From NCBI GenBank assembly GCA_905479095.1, contig CAJQLD010000032.1:1-64000 (forward strand): a DNA stretch of 64,000 nucleotides, given 5' to 3'. The first letter of the stretch is position 1. The number at the start of each line of letters is the position of its first letter. Under the pieces are notes generated by a model that saw only the letters and a list, made by a program, of their open reading frames with translations, searched no databases and was not told the DNA's origin. Shown piece by piece: positions 1-9,510 of this stretch. Source of the stretch: an uncultured Flavobacteriaceae bacterium. GTDB taxonomy: Bacteria; Bacteroidota; Bacteroidia; Flavobacteriales; Flavobacteriaceae. Both the position numbers and the translations under genes were made by a program.

Positions 1-166
1 ATTTTTATAACAAGAAAAAAGATGGGAAATAACATATTTAAAACTGTATTTTACAAACGCACACCTAGCTCCTCTTCTATTGACCCCATAAAAAACTCTT
101 AAATGATTTTAATTTTTTTCTACAAAACTTTATAAGTACATTGAGGTACTAACTAAAACAAGTACC

Positions 167-3142
167 ATGATAAAAAAACTGTTTCTCTTTTGTAGTTTTT
201 TTGGAGCGCTAATGTTATCAGCGCAAGATTATTTTCCAAAAAATGACGGCGTCAAATCTAAAAACACCAATTACACCGCCTTAACGGGAGCGAAAATTTT
301 CATCACCCCTTCAAAAAGTATTGAAAATGGAATCCTATTAATAAAAGATGGACACGTTATTAATGTTGGAGTCAATATCAAACTTCCTAAAAATACGGTG
401 ATTATAAATGTCAAGGGCCACTCCATCTACCCTTCATTTATTGATCTTTATGCTAATTTTGGCGTTACAAAACCAAAACGTCAAAGCAGTTCGAGTCGTT
501 CGCCACAATACACTGCCAGTCGTGAAGGTTTTTATTGGAACGACCACATTCGACCCGAACAAAATGCGATTGATCATTTTAAGTATGACCATAAAGCGGC
601 AAAACCATTGCTTGAAGCTGGTTTTGGGGTGGTCAATACTCACTTACAAGATGGCATCATTCGTGGAACAGGCGCTTTGATTGCTTTAGACTCTATCGGC
701 AATGATTCCCAACGCATCTTATCCGATCAATCGGGACACTATGTGTCCTTTTCAAAAAGCGTACGTTCACGACAATCCTACCCGTCTTCTATTATGGGAG
801 CGATGGCACTATTAAGACAGCTTAATCACGATGCAGACTGGTATGCTAATGGAAACGTTCCAACAAAAGACCGTTCAATTGAAGCTTTTAATCGAAATAG
901 AAATCAAGTTCAAATTTTTGAAGCAGGTAGTAGAGCCAATGCCTTACGAGCCGACGCTGTTGGTGATGCGTTTGGAGTCCAGTATGTGATTGTAGGTGGC
1001 GGCGATGAATATGAACGTATCAATGATATCAAAAACACCCAAGCAACCTTTATTTTGCCTTTAAATTTTCCAAAAGCCTATGATGTTGAAAACACATTTC
1101 TAACAAACTCTTTGGAGTTAGAGGCTATGAAAGAATGGAATCAACGCCCAGGAAATCCAATGACTCTAGATAAAAATGGAGTGTCTTTTGCGTTTACATC
1201 AAAGGGATTAAAATCGATGAAAGATTTTAAATTGAATCTTCAAAAAGCAATTGAATATGGTTTAGACAAAGTCACAGCCTTAGAAGCTTTGACCACACAA
1301 CCAGCTCAAATATTGAGAAATAAAAAACTAGGGAATTTAAATGTAGGGAGCTATGCTAATTTCCTGGTGACTTCTGGTGAAATTTTTGATGCTAAAACCA
1401 CCCTTTATGAAAATTGGGTCAATGGCTCAAGAACTGTGTTTGAAGATATATCGAAAAAAGACATTCGAGGCCACTACAGTTTTACGATAAATAATGAGAC
1501 TTATAAACTTAAAATCAACGGGACATTAAGTAAACTTAAAACAGAAATAACATCCGATTCATTAAAGTTAAAAAGCAGTTTGGACTATAAAAATGATTGG
1601 GTTCATTTAACATTTTCCACGAAAGACACGACTCAACAAGACATTATTCGTGTAAACGCAAAAATTATTTCGAATGTTGAAAACATCACTGGAACTGCCA
1701 TTCTAGTAGATGGGTCAACTCCTACTGTTGAAATGAAGCGTCTAAAAATTTCTAAAAAAGACACAACATCAAAAAAAGCAACGGTTTTAAAAACGCCTAC
1801 AATAGTCTCGGTTAGTTATCCGAATGGAGCGTATGGATTCAAAGAACTTCCAAAATCAGAAATGCTCTTATTTAAAAATGCAACGGTATGGACCAATGAG
1901 AACGAAGGAATTCTTAAAAATACGGATGTCCTCGTTCAAAATGGGCGTATTGCAAAAATTGGAACCGATCTTAAAAACTCAAAAGCAACGGTAATCGATG
2001 CCACAGGAAAACATTTAACGGCGGGGATTGTCGATGAGCATTCGCATATTGCGGCGGCCAGTATCAACGAAGCAGGACAAAATTCGTCTGCTGAAGTGAG
2101 TATTGAAGATGTCATTGATGCCGATGATGTTGATATTTACCGAAACCTAGCTGGGGGCGTCACCTCAATTCAGATCCTGCATGGCTCTGCAAATCCGATC
2201 GGAGGACGTTCGGCGATCATTAAACTTAAATGGGGGAATTCTGCGAAAGATTTAATCTATAAAGGCACCCCTAAATTTATAAAATTCGCATTGGGAGAAA
2301 ATGTCAAACAATCCAACTGGGGAAGTTATAGCAGGTTTCCACAAACCCGAATGGGAGTTGAACAACTCTATATTGATTATTTTACGAGAGCAAAAGCGTA
2401 TGATGCTCAAAAGAAAAGTGGAAAACCCTACCGTAAAGACACCGAAATGGAAGTCCTTTCAGAAATTTTAAACAAAGAGCGTTTTATAAGTTGCCACTCC
2501 TATATTCAAAGTGAAATTAACATGCTAATGAAAGTGGCTGAGAAGTTTGATTTTAAAATCAACACCTTCACTCACATATTAGAAGGCTATAAAGTGGCCG
2601 ACAAGATGAAAGCGCATGGTGTGGGTGCTTCGACTTTTAGCGATTGGTGGGCGTATAAATACGAAGTGAATGATGCCATTCCGTATAATGCCTCAATTTT
2701 AAATGCAATGGGGATTGTAACGGCGATTAATAGTGACGATGCTGAAATGTCTCGACGACTCAACCAAGAAGCGGCCAAAGCCGTCAAATACGGAGACACC
2801 TCAGAAGAAGATGCTTGGAAAATGGTCACGCTAAACCCTGCTAAACTTCTACATATTGAGGATCGAGTTGGCAGCATCAAAGTAGGTAAAGATGCCGATT
2901 TGGTTCTTTGGAGCGACCATCCACTATCGATTTATGCAAAAGCTGAAAAAACATTAATTGAAGGCGTGACATATTTTGATATAGCGCGCGATTCAAAACT
3001 GAGACAAACGATTCAGGAAGAACGGAACGAACTCATTATTATGATGTTAAACGAAAAAAATAAAGGCCAAAAAACGCAGCCAATAAAGAAAAAGGATAAA
3101 CAACTTTTACATTGTGACTCCATAGATTTTAATCAACTATAA
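167..3142 (+). CDS. Secreted amidohydrolase family protein with two amidohydrolase-like halves
   Basis: 991 aa ORF with signal peptide (MIKKLFLFCSFFGALMLSAQ). The C-terminal half has a metal-binding-like motif (GIVDEHSHIAAAS) and TAINSDDAE; the N-terminal half has a similar beta-sandwich entry (IYPSFIDLYANFGV) without HxH. Confidence 0.85.
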   Translation: MIKKLFLFCSFFGALMLSAQDYFPKNDGVKSKNTNYTALTGAKIFITPSKSIENGILLIKDGHVINVGVNIKLPKNTVIINVKGHSIYPSFIDLYANFGVTKPKRQSSSSRSPQYTASREGFYWNDHIRPEQNAIDHFKYDHKAAKPLLEAGFGVVNTHLQDGIIRGTGALIALDSIGNDSQRILSDQSGHYVSFSKSVRSRQSYPSSIMGAMALLRQLNHDADWYANGNVPTKDRSIEAFNRNRNQVQIFEAGSRANALRADAVGDAFGVQYVIVGGGDEYERINDIKNTQATFILPLNFPKAYDVENTFLTNSLELEAMKEWNQRPGNPMTLDKNGVSFAFTSKGLKSMKDFKLNLQKAIEYGLDKVTALEALTTQPAQILRNKKLGNLNVGSYANFLVTSGEIFDAKTTLYENWVNGSRTVFEDISKKDIRGHYSFTINNETYKLKINGTLSKLKTEITSDSLKLKSSLDYKNDWVHLTFSTKDTTQQDIIRVNAKIISNVENITGTAILVDGSTPTVEMKRLKISKKDTTSKKATVLKTPTIVSVSYPNGAYGFKELPKSEMLLFKNATVWTNENEGILKNTDVLVQNGRIAKIGTDLKNSKATVIDATGKHLTAGIVDEHSHIAAASINEAGQNSSAEVSIEDVIDADDVDIYRNLAGGVTSIQILHGSANPIGGRSAIIKLKWGNSAKDLIYKGTPKFIKFALGENVKQSNWGSYSRFPQTRMGVEQLYIDYFTRAKAYDAQKKSGKPYRKDTEMEVLSEILNKERFISCHSYIQSEINMLMKVAEKFDFKINTFTHILEGYKVADKMKAHGVGASTFSDWWAYKYEVNDAIPYNASILNAMGIVTAINSDDAEMSRRLNQEAAKAVKYGDTSEEDAWKMVTLNPAKLLHIEDRVGSIKVGKDADLVLWSDHPLSIYAKAEKTLIEGVTYFDIARDSKLRQTIQEERNELIIMMLNEKNKGQKTQPIKKKDKQLLHCDSIDFNQL

Positions 3143-3153
3143 ATACAGAACAG

Positions 3154-4452
3154 ATGAAACGTATCAAACTAATTACCCTCTCTATTGTTTGTGTATTTAT
3201 AGGACATGCACAACAAACACCTGCCGATAAACAATCCAATCCCATCGCAATTTTGGGCGGAACGGCACACCTAGGAAATGGAACCGTCATTCAAAACAGT
3301 TTTATCGCTTTTGAGAATGGAATCTTACAAACTATTTCTGAACTCACAGGAACGGAAGACACCTCAAAAATGGAGGTGATCGATGCGCAAGGGCAACACA
3401 TCTACCCTGGGTTTATTGTTCCAAACTCCACACTAGGATTGATTGAAATTGATGCTGTGAGAGCCTCTGATGACGATTCAGAAATAGGCACTTGGAACCC
3501 TCATATTAGAAGTTTAATTGCCTATAATGCCGAATCAAAAGTGGTGGAAAGCATGCGTCCAAATGGCGTTCTTCTTGCGCAAATCACACCGAGAGGCGGA
3601 CGTATTTCAGGCACATCATCAATTGTGCAACTAGATGCTTGGAATTGGGAAGATGCGGTCCTTAAAACAGATGATGGCATTCATTTAAATTGGCCCAGTA
3701 CATTTAGTCGTGCACGGTCTTGGTCAGGTGGGGCACTAAACTTAAAAATCAACCCAAAATACAACGGTCAAACTGCTGAAATTGATACCTATTTTAACAA
3801 TGCTAAAGCCAATTCAAACAGTACTGAAGCTGAATTAAATTTGCCTTTTAATGCCATGAATAGACTTTTTGATCAATCCAAAACGCTGTTCATACATGTG
3901 AATGATGAAAAAGGAATTGTAGATGCGGTAGAATTTTCTAAATCACAAGCCCTCGCTAAAACCGTTATTGTTGGAGGTTATGAAGCGTATAAACTTGCTC
4001 CCTATTTAAAAGAAAATAATATTTCAGTCTTACTGCAACGTGTACACTCCCGCCCTAACAGTGATGACCATGATTATGATTTACCGTACAAAATGGCACG
4101 TCTTTTAGTCAATGAAGGCGTCACCGTCGCTTTAGAAACCAGTGGCGATATGGAACGTATGAACTCCAGAAACCTTCCCTTTTATGCAGGAACAACCGTT
4201 GCTCATGGCTTAACGAAGGCACAAGCACTCCAATTAATAACGTTGAATACCGCTAAAATTCTTGGGATCGACCACCTATATGGTTCTTTAGAAGTTGGCA
4301 AAAGTGCGACTCTATTTATTAGCAGCGGAGATGCCTTAGACATTCGAACCAATAAGCTGACAAATGCATTTATTGACGGACGTAATATTAGCCTTGAAAG
4401 TCACCAAACAAAACTGTGGAAACGCTATTCTAAAAAATATGAGGATCACTAA
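3154..4452 (+). CDS. Secreted amidohydrolase-like protein (possibly catalytically degenerate)
   Basis: 432 aa, signal peptide, amidohydrolase-like ends (GQHIYPGFIVPNSTLG; LITLNTAKILGIDHLYGSLEVGKSATLFI); 11 nt downstream of the previous CDS. Confidence 0.8.
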   Translation: MKRIKLITLSIVCVFIGHAQQTPADKQSNPIAILGGTAHLGNGTVIQNSFIAFENGILQTISELTGTEDTSKMEVIDAQGQHIYPGFIVPNSTLGLIEIDAVRASDDDSEIGTWNPHIRSLIAYNAESKVVESMRPNGVLLAQITPRGGRISGTSSIVQLDAWNWEDAVLKTDDGIHLNWPSTFSRARSWSGGALNLKINPKYNGQTAEIDTYFNNAKANSNSTEAELNLPFNAMNRLFDQSKTLFIHVNDEKGIVDAVEFSKSQALAKTVIVGGYEAYKLAPYLKENNISVLLQRVHSRPNSDDHDYDLPYKMARLLVNEGVTVALETSGDMERMNSRNLPFYAGTTVAHGLTKAQALQLITLNTAKILGIDHLYGSLEVGKSATLFISSGDALDIRTNKLTNAFIDGRNISLESHQTKLWKRYSKKYEDH

Positions 4453-4470
4453 AGTTCTCTGTTATAATAC

Positions 4471-4503
4471 AAAAGTTCAAGTTTCGACTTGGACTTTTTT
4501 TTG
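4471..4503 (+). terminator. Rho-independent-like terminator
   Basis: Hairpin AAGTTCAAGT-TTCG-ACTTGGACTT followed by a T-run, after the 3154-4452 CDS. Confidence 0.75.
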
Positions 4504-4536
4504 CTATAGATTAAAATTAAAGCTTATTTTTGTGGT

Positions 4537-5334
4537 ATGGTAAAAACAATAAGCAGTCTTCAAAATCCCTTTATAAAACAACTGGTTCAGCTCAAAGAAA
4601 AGTCGAAACTAAGAAAACAGACGGGTGTATTTATTATTGAAGGTAAACGTGAATTATCTTTAGCCATAAAAAGCAATTATACCATTGAAACGCTTTATTA
4701 TTTTGCCGATTTATTTTCGGCTTCTGAGGCCGCCGCCTTAGAACCCTATGGAATCGACGTGATCGAGGTGACCAAAGCCGTGTATGAAAAAATTGCACAT
4801 CGAGAAACGACCGAAGGCGTCATTGCTGTGGCAAAAACCAAAGATTTAAGTTTAAAAAATTTGAATCTAACAACCAAAACTCCTTTAATTCTCGTAGCGG
4901 AAGCGCCCGAAAAACCAGGGAACATTGGGGCCTTACTCCGAACGGCCGACGCTGCGAATATTGACGCAGTGATCATTGCCAATCCACTGACAGATTTATA
5001 CAACCCCAATATCATTCGGTCGAGTGTTGGCGGATTATTTACGGTACCCATTGCCACCGGAACTTCTGAGGAAGTGATTGCGTACTTAAAACAGCATAAT
5101 ATTGCCATCTATTCGGCCATCCTTCAAGAATCTGTAGACTATGATTCGATCGACTTTAAAAACGCCTCTGCCCTAGTGGTTGGAACGGAATCCACAGGAC
5201 TGAGTCCAATTTGGCGCGTTGCATCCACGGCTAATATTCAGATTCCTATGGAAGGAAAAATTGATTCTATGAATGTTTCGGTCGCAGCTGGCATCCTAAT
5301 TTTTGAAGCGAAAAGACAACGTAAATTGCGCTAA
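4537..5334 (+). CDS. TrmH/SpoU-family RNA methyltransferase
   Basis: 265 aa; motifs EAPEKPGNIGALLRTADAA, NPNIIRSSVGGLFTVP, LVVGTESTGLS, IPMEGKIDSMNVSVAAGILIFE typical of SPOUT methyltransferases. Confidence 0.92.
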   Translation: MVKTISSLQNPFIKQLVQLKEKSKLRKQTGVFIIEGKRELSLAIKSNYTIETLYYFADLFSASEAAALEPYGIDVIEVTKAVYEKIAHRETTEGVIAVAKTKDLSLKNLNLTTKTPLILVAEAPEKPGNIGALLRTADAANIDAVIIANPLTDLYNPNIIRSSVGGLFTVPIATGTSEEVIAYLKQHNIAIYSAILQESVDYDSIDFKNASALVVGTESTGLSPIWRVASTANIQIPMEGKIDSMNVSVAAGILIFEAKRQRKLR

Positions 5335-5423
5335 AAAATGGCTTTAACAACATGTTGAAACAATTTGTGTAAATTCTAAGATTTTGTGTTGCGTGTTACA
5401 ATTCAATGTAGTAAATTTAATTT

Positions 5424-7640
5424 ATGACAGCAGACGAAGTAGCCGTAGAAAACGCAGCCATTGCAAAGGAGTATAAAAACCTCCTAAAAATCAGCTATAG
5501 AACCCTGTCAACTGCCGACAAAAAGCTCATTCGAAAAGCGTTTGATGTGGCGGTAGATGCCCATTCTGAACAAAGACGAAAATCGGGTGAAGCCTATATT
5601 TTTCATCCCATTGCTGTCGCAAAAATTGTGGCTTCTAAAATTGGATTGGATGCAACTTCCATTGCAGCGGCTCTTTTACACGATGTTGTTGAAGATTGCC
5701 CACGCTATACAATTGACGATATTCAACAATTATTTGGAGAAACCGTCGCACGTATTGTGGATGGTTTGACAAAAATATCCTCGTTAAATAAAGACATGAA
5801 CGTGTCTATGCAAGCAGAGAATTTTAGAAAAATGCTGCTCACACTTCATGACGACATTCGAGTGATTATTATCAAAATTGCCGATCGTCTTCACAACATG
5901 CAAACGATTCATTCGATGCCAGAAGACAAGCAATTAAAAATTGCTTCTGAAACCCTTTACATATACGCACCGCTTGCCCATAAAATTGGGTTGTATAATA
6001 TTAAATCGAAATTAGAAGACTTAGCGTTACAATACACAGAGCCCGAAGTTTATAATGATATTTTACTGAAGTTAGAAGAAAGTAAAGAAGAACAAGACCA
6101 TTATATTCAAGATATTAGTCAGGTGTTAACAGAGGCTTTAAATAAAGAAAAAATTTCATATGAAATAAAAGGCCGCCCAAAATCTATTTTTTCAATACGG
6201 CGAAAAATAATGAATCAAGGGGTGTCCTTTGAGGAAGTCTATGATAAATTTGCCGTACGAATCATCTATAAATCGAGCTTGAAAGATGAAAAATTTCTAG
6301 CTTGGAAAATCTACTCTATAGTCACAGATCACTTTCGACCCAATCCCATTCGTTTACGAGATTGGATTTCTGCACCAAAATCAACAGGGTATGAAGCCCT
6401 TCACATTACGGTCATGGGGCCTAAAGGGCGCTGGGTAGAAGTTCAAATTAGAAGTGAACGCATGAATGAGATTGCTGAAAAAGGCTATGCAGCTCACTAT
6501 AAATATAAAGAAGGTGAAAAAGAGCAGGATGAGAATTTAGAAAGCTGGATTGGGAAACTTCAAGAAGTGATTGAAAATCCCGAATCCAATGCGGTGGAGT
6601 TTGTCGAACAGTTTAAACTCAACCTTTATGCAAAAGAAATTTTTGTATTTACGCCGAATGGCGATTTAAAATCACTTCCAAAAGATGCTACGCCTTTAGA
6701 CTTTTCCTTTAGTATTCACACCGAAATTGGCATGAAAACTAGAGGTGCTAAAGTTAATGGGAAATTAGTCCCTTTAAATCACGTTTTACAAAGTGGCGAC
6801 CAAGTTGATATCATTACTTCTGAAATTGCCAAGCCCACGGCTAACTGGCTGGACTATGTGACCACAACGCGAGCAAAAAGCAAGATAAAATCATCGCTTA
6901 AAGAAGAAAAGAAAACCATCGCGGTAGATGGAAAAGAAATCTTGAGGCGTAAGCTAAAACAGCTCAAAATATCCCTAAGCGAGCGATCTATTAATGAATT
7001 GGTGAATTATTTCAAACTCAATACAAGTTTAGATTTATTTTACCGCGTTGGGATTGGAAGTATCGACAATTCGATGCTAAAAAGTTTTGCAGCTTCGAGG
7101 AGCAATGCACTTGTTAGTTATATAAAAAATAAAATTACGCGTACTAAAAGCGCGACAAAAGAGGCTGTAGATAAAGAAGAAATTACCTCCAAATACGATA
7201 TGTTGGTGTTTGGTAAGGAAGAAGAAAAATTAAATTACAAACTATCTTCTTGTTGTAATCCCATCCCTGGCGATATGGTGTTTGGGTTTTTGAGTATAAA
7301 AGAGGGAATAAAGATTCATAAAAAAACCTGCCCAAATGCCGTCAGTATGCAATCTAATTATGCATACAGAATTATGTCGGCCAAATGGATTGACTCCTCA
7401 CAACAAGTTTTTAGAGCACTCATTAAACTTACAGGGATTGATAAATTAGGCTTGGTCAATTCAATTACAAAAGTGGTGTCAGAAAACATGAATGTCAATA
7501 TAAAAAATATAAATTTTGATACCGATGGCGGCATTTTTAACGGTCAAATTTCGGTGGAAGTGAACAACAACAATTCTGTAGAAAAATTAATGGAGCGATT
7601 GCAAAAAATAAATGGGATCGAAAAGGTGTTTAGAGTCTAA
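5424..7640 (+). CDS. Bifunctional RelA/SpoT family (p)ppGpp synthetase/hydrolase
   Basis: 738 aa; HD domain (ALLHDVVEDCP), synthetase (PKSTGYEALHITVMGPKGRWVEVQIRS), TGS (IFVFTPNGDLKSLPKDATPLDFSFSIHTEIG), C-terminal ACT. Confidence 0.96.
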   Translation: MTADEVAVENAAIAKEYKNLLKISYRTLSTADKKLIRKAFDVAVDAHSEQRRKSGEAYIFHPIAVAKIVASKIGLDATSIAAALLHDVVEDCPRYTIDDIQQLFGETVARIVDGLTKISSLNKDMNVSMQAENFRKMLLTLHDDIRVIIIKIADRLHNMQTIHSMPEDKQLKIASETLYIYAPLAHKIGLYNIKSKLEDLALQYTEPEVYNDILLKLEESKEEQDHYIQDISQVLTEALNKEKISYEIKGRPKSIFSIRRKIMNQGVSFEEVYDKFAVRIIYKSSLKDEKFLAWKIYSIVTDHFRPNPIRLRDWISAPKSTGYEALHITVMGPKGRWVEVQIRSERMNEIAEKGYAAHYKYKEGEKEQDENLESWIGKLQEVIENPESNAVEFVEQFKLNLYAKEIFVFTPNGDLKSLPKDATPLDFSFSIHTEIGMKTRGAKVNGKLVPLNHVLQSGDQVDIITSEIAKPTANWLDYVTTTRAKSKIKSSLKEEKKTIAVDGKEILRRKLKQLKISLSERSINELVNYFKLNTSLDLFYRVGIGSIDNSMLKSFAASRSNALVSYIKNKITRTKSATKEAVDKEEITSKYDMLVFGKEEEKLNYKLSSCCNPIPGDMVFGFLSIKEGIKIHKKTCPNAVSMQSNYAYRIMSAKWIDSSQQVFRALIKLTGIDKLGLVNSITKVVSENMNVNIKNINFDTDGGIFNGQISVEVNNNNSVEKLMERLQKINGIEKVFRV

Positions 7641-7664
7641 AATTAGTTTAAATTTGACGGTCGT

Positions 7665-8126
7665 ATGAGTATAAAATCCAAAAATAAGAATCAAGATATC
7701 GTAAAAAATGTATTTACGAAATTTCTAGAAGAAAATGGTCATCGCAAAACCCCTGAACGGTTTGCAATTCTTCAAGAAATCTATGATAACGACGACCATT
7801 TTGATATAGAATCTCTTTACATCAAAATGAAAAATAAAAACTACCGTGTTTCCAGAGCAACCTTATATAACACCATCGAGTTATTATTGGACTGTGCATT
7901 GGTGCGAAAACATCAATTTGGGCAAAATCAAGCACAATATGAAAAATCGTACTTCGACAAACAACACGATCATGTGATCCTAACCGATACAGGCGAAGTC
8001 TTTGAATTTTGCGATCCTAGGATTCAATCCATACAAAAAACAATTGAAGAGGTTTTTGATATTGATATTCAAAAGCATTCATTATATTTTTACGGAACAA
8101 AAAAAAATACTAAAATTAACGATTAA
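7665..8126 (+). CDS. Fur family transcriptional regulator
   Basis: 153 aa; [49 protein letters not shown] matches the Fur winged helix. Confidence 0.93.
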   Translation: MSIKSKNKNQDIVKNVFTKFLEENGHRKTPERFAILQEIYDNDDHFDIESLYIKMKNKNYRVSRATLYNTIELLLDCALVRKHQFGQNQAQYEKSYFDKQHDHVILTDTGEVFEFCDPRIQSIQKTIEEVFDIDIQKHSLYFYGTKKNTKIND

Positions 8127-8131
8127 TTAGC

Positions 8132-9403
8132 ATGGCAGTAGACTTACTACTTGGATTACAATGGGGGGACGAAGGCAAAGGAAAAATTGTAGACGTTCTA
8201 ACCTCAAATTACAACATTATAGCACGATTTCAAGGGGGACCAAACGCAGGTCACACCCTCGTTTTTAACGGCATGAAACACGTACTTCATACAATTCCTT
8301 CTGGCATTTTTCATGAAGATGCGGTTAATTTAGTAGGAAATGGTGTGGTCATTGACCCCGTTATTTTTAAAAATGAATTAGATAAATTGGCGACTCAAAA
8401 TGTCGACTATCGGAAATCGTTAGTGATTTCTCGAAAAGCACATTTGATATTGCCAACACATCGCCTACTAGATGCGGCCTCTGAAGCATCGAAAGGAAAA
8501 GCAAAAATTGGATCTACGCTCAAAGGAATTGGCCCAACGTATATGGATAAAACCGGTAGAAATGGCATCCGTGTTGGCGATTTGGAACTAGACAATTGGA
8601 AAGAAAAATACCGCGCATTAGCAAACAAGCACGAATCGATGGTAGCTTTCTATAACGTTGATTTAGAATATGATTTAGAAGAATTAGAAACCGAATTTTT
8701 CGAAGCGGTTAAGGTCTTAAAATCATTAAAATTTATAGACTCCGAAGAATATTTACACCAAGCACAACGCGATCAAAAATCAATTCTAGCAGAAGGGGCG
8801 CAAGGCTCATTGTTAGATATTGATTTTGGAACCTATCCTTTTGTAACGTCTTCGAATACAACAGCCGCAGGGGCCTGTACTGGATTAGGAATTGCACCAA
8901 ATTCAATCGGTGAGGTCTTTGGGATTTTCAAAGCCTATACGACCCGCGTGGGATCGGGGCCCTTCCCTACCGAATTGTTTGATGAAGTTGGTGAAACAAT
9001 GGGACGCGTTGGAAATGAATTTGGAGCCACTACCGGGAGATCTCGTCGTTGTGGATGGTTAGATCTGGTCGCACTTCGATACGCATGTCAAGTGAACGGC
9101 GTCACCCAACTTATGATGATGAAAGCCGATGTGCTTTCTGGTTTTGAAGCTTTAAAAGTCTGTACCGCTTATAACTATAAAGGCGCTATTATTCATCATT
9201 TTCCATATAATGTGGAGTCCGAAAATATCACTCCAATCTATACAGACTTTGAAGGTTGGGAAGAAGATTTAACCGAAATGGACAATGAATCTACCCTTCC
9301 AAAATCGTTATTGACGTATATCGAATTTCTTGAGAACGAATTACAAATTCCAATCAAAGTAGTATCGGTAGGTCCCGATCGAAAACAAACGATTTTTAGA
9401 TAA
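8132..9403 (+). CDS. purA: Adenylosuccinate synthetase
   Basis: 423 aa; MAVDLLLGLQWGDEGKGKIVDVLT, FQGGPNAGHTLV, TTTGRSRRCGWLD-type motifs. Confidence 0.98.
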   Translation: MAVDLLLGLQWGDEGKGKIVDVLTSNYNIIARFQGGPNAGHTLVFNGMKHVLHTIPSGIFHEDAVNLVGNGVVIDPVIFKNELDKLATQNVDYRKSLVISRKAHLILPTHRLLDAASEASKGKAKIGSTLKGIGPTYMDKTGRNGIRVGDLELDNWKEKYRALANKHESMVAFYNVDLEYDLEELETEFFEAVKVLKSLKFIDSEEYLHQAQRDQKSILAEGAQGSLLDIDFGTYPFVTSSNTTAAGACTGLGIAPNSIGEVFGIFKAYTTRVGSGPFPTELFDEVGETMGRVGNEFGATTGRSRRCGWLDLVALRYACQVNGVTQLMMMKADVLSGFEALKVCTAYNYKGAIIHHFPYNVESENITPIYTDFEGWEEDLTEMDNESTLPKSLLTYIEFLENELQIPIKVVSVGPDRKQTIFR

Positions 9404-9407
9404 CAAT

Positions 9408-9438
9408 AAAAAATCTATCTTCGGATAGATTTTTTTTT
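9408..9438 (+). terminator. Rho-independent terminator after purA
   Basis: AAAAAATCTATC-TTCG-GATAGATTTTTTTT. Confidence 0.9.
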
Positions 9439-9510
9439 AGGTCTTAAAATAGTCTTAAGTTTTAACCAAAGAACTCAATATTACCTATTTTTGTCATAAA
9501 TACGACTGCA

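Noticed and set aside
408-680. Overlapping ORFs 408-680 (+) and 434-643 (-) inside the first amidohydrolase gene
   Set aside because: Out-of-frame ORFs inside a strongly supported CDS; no initiation context or domain evidence.
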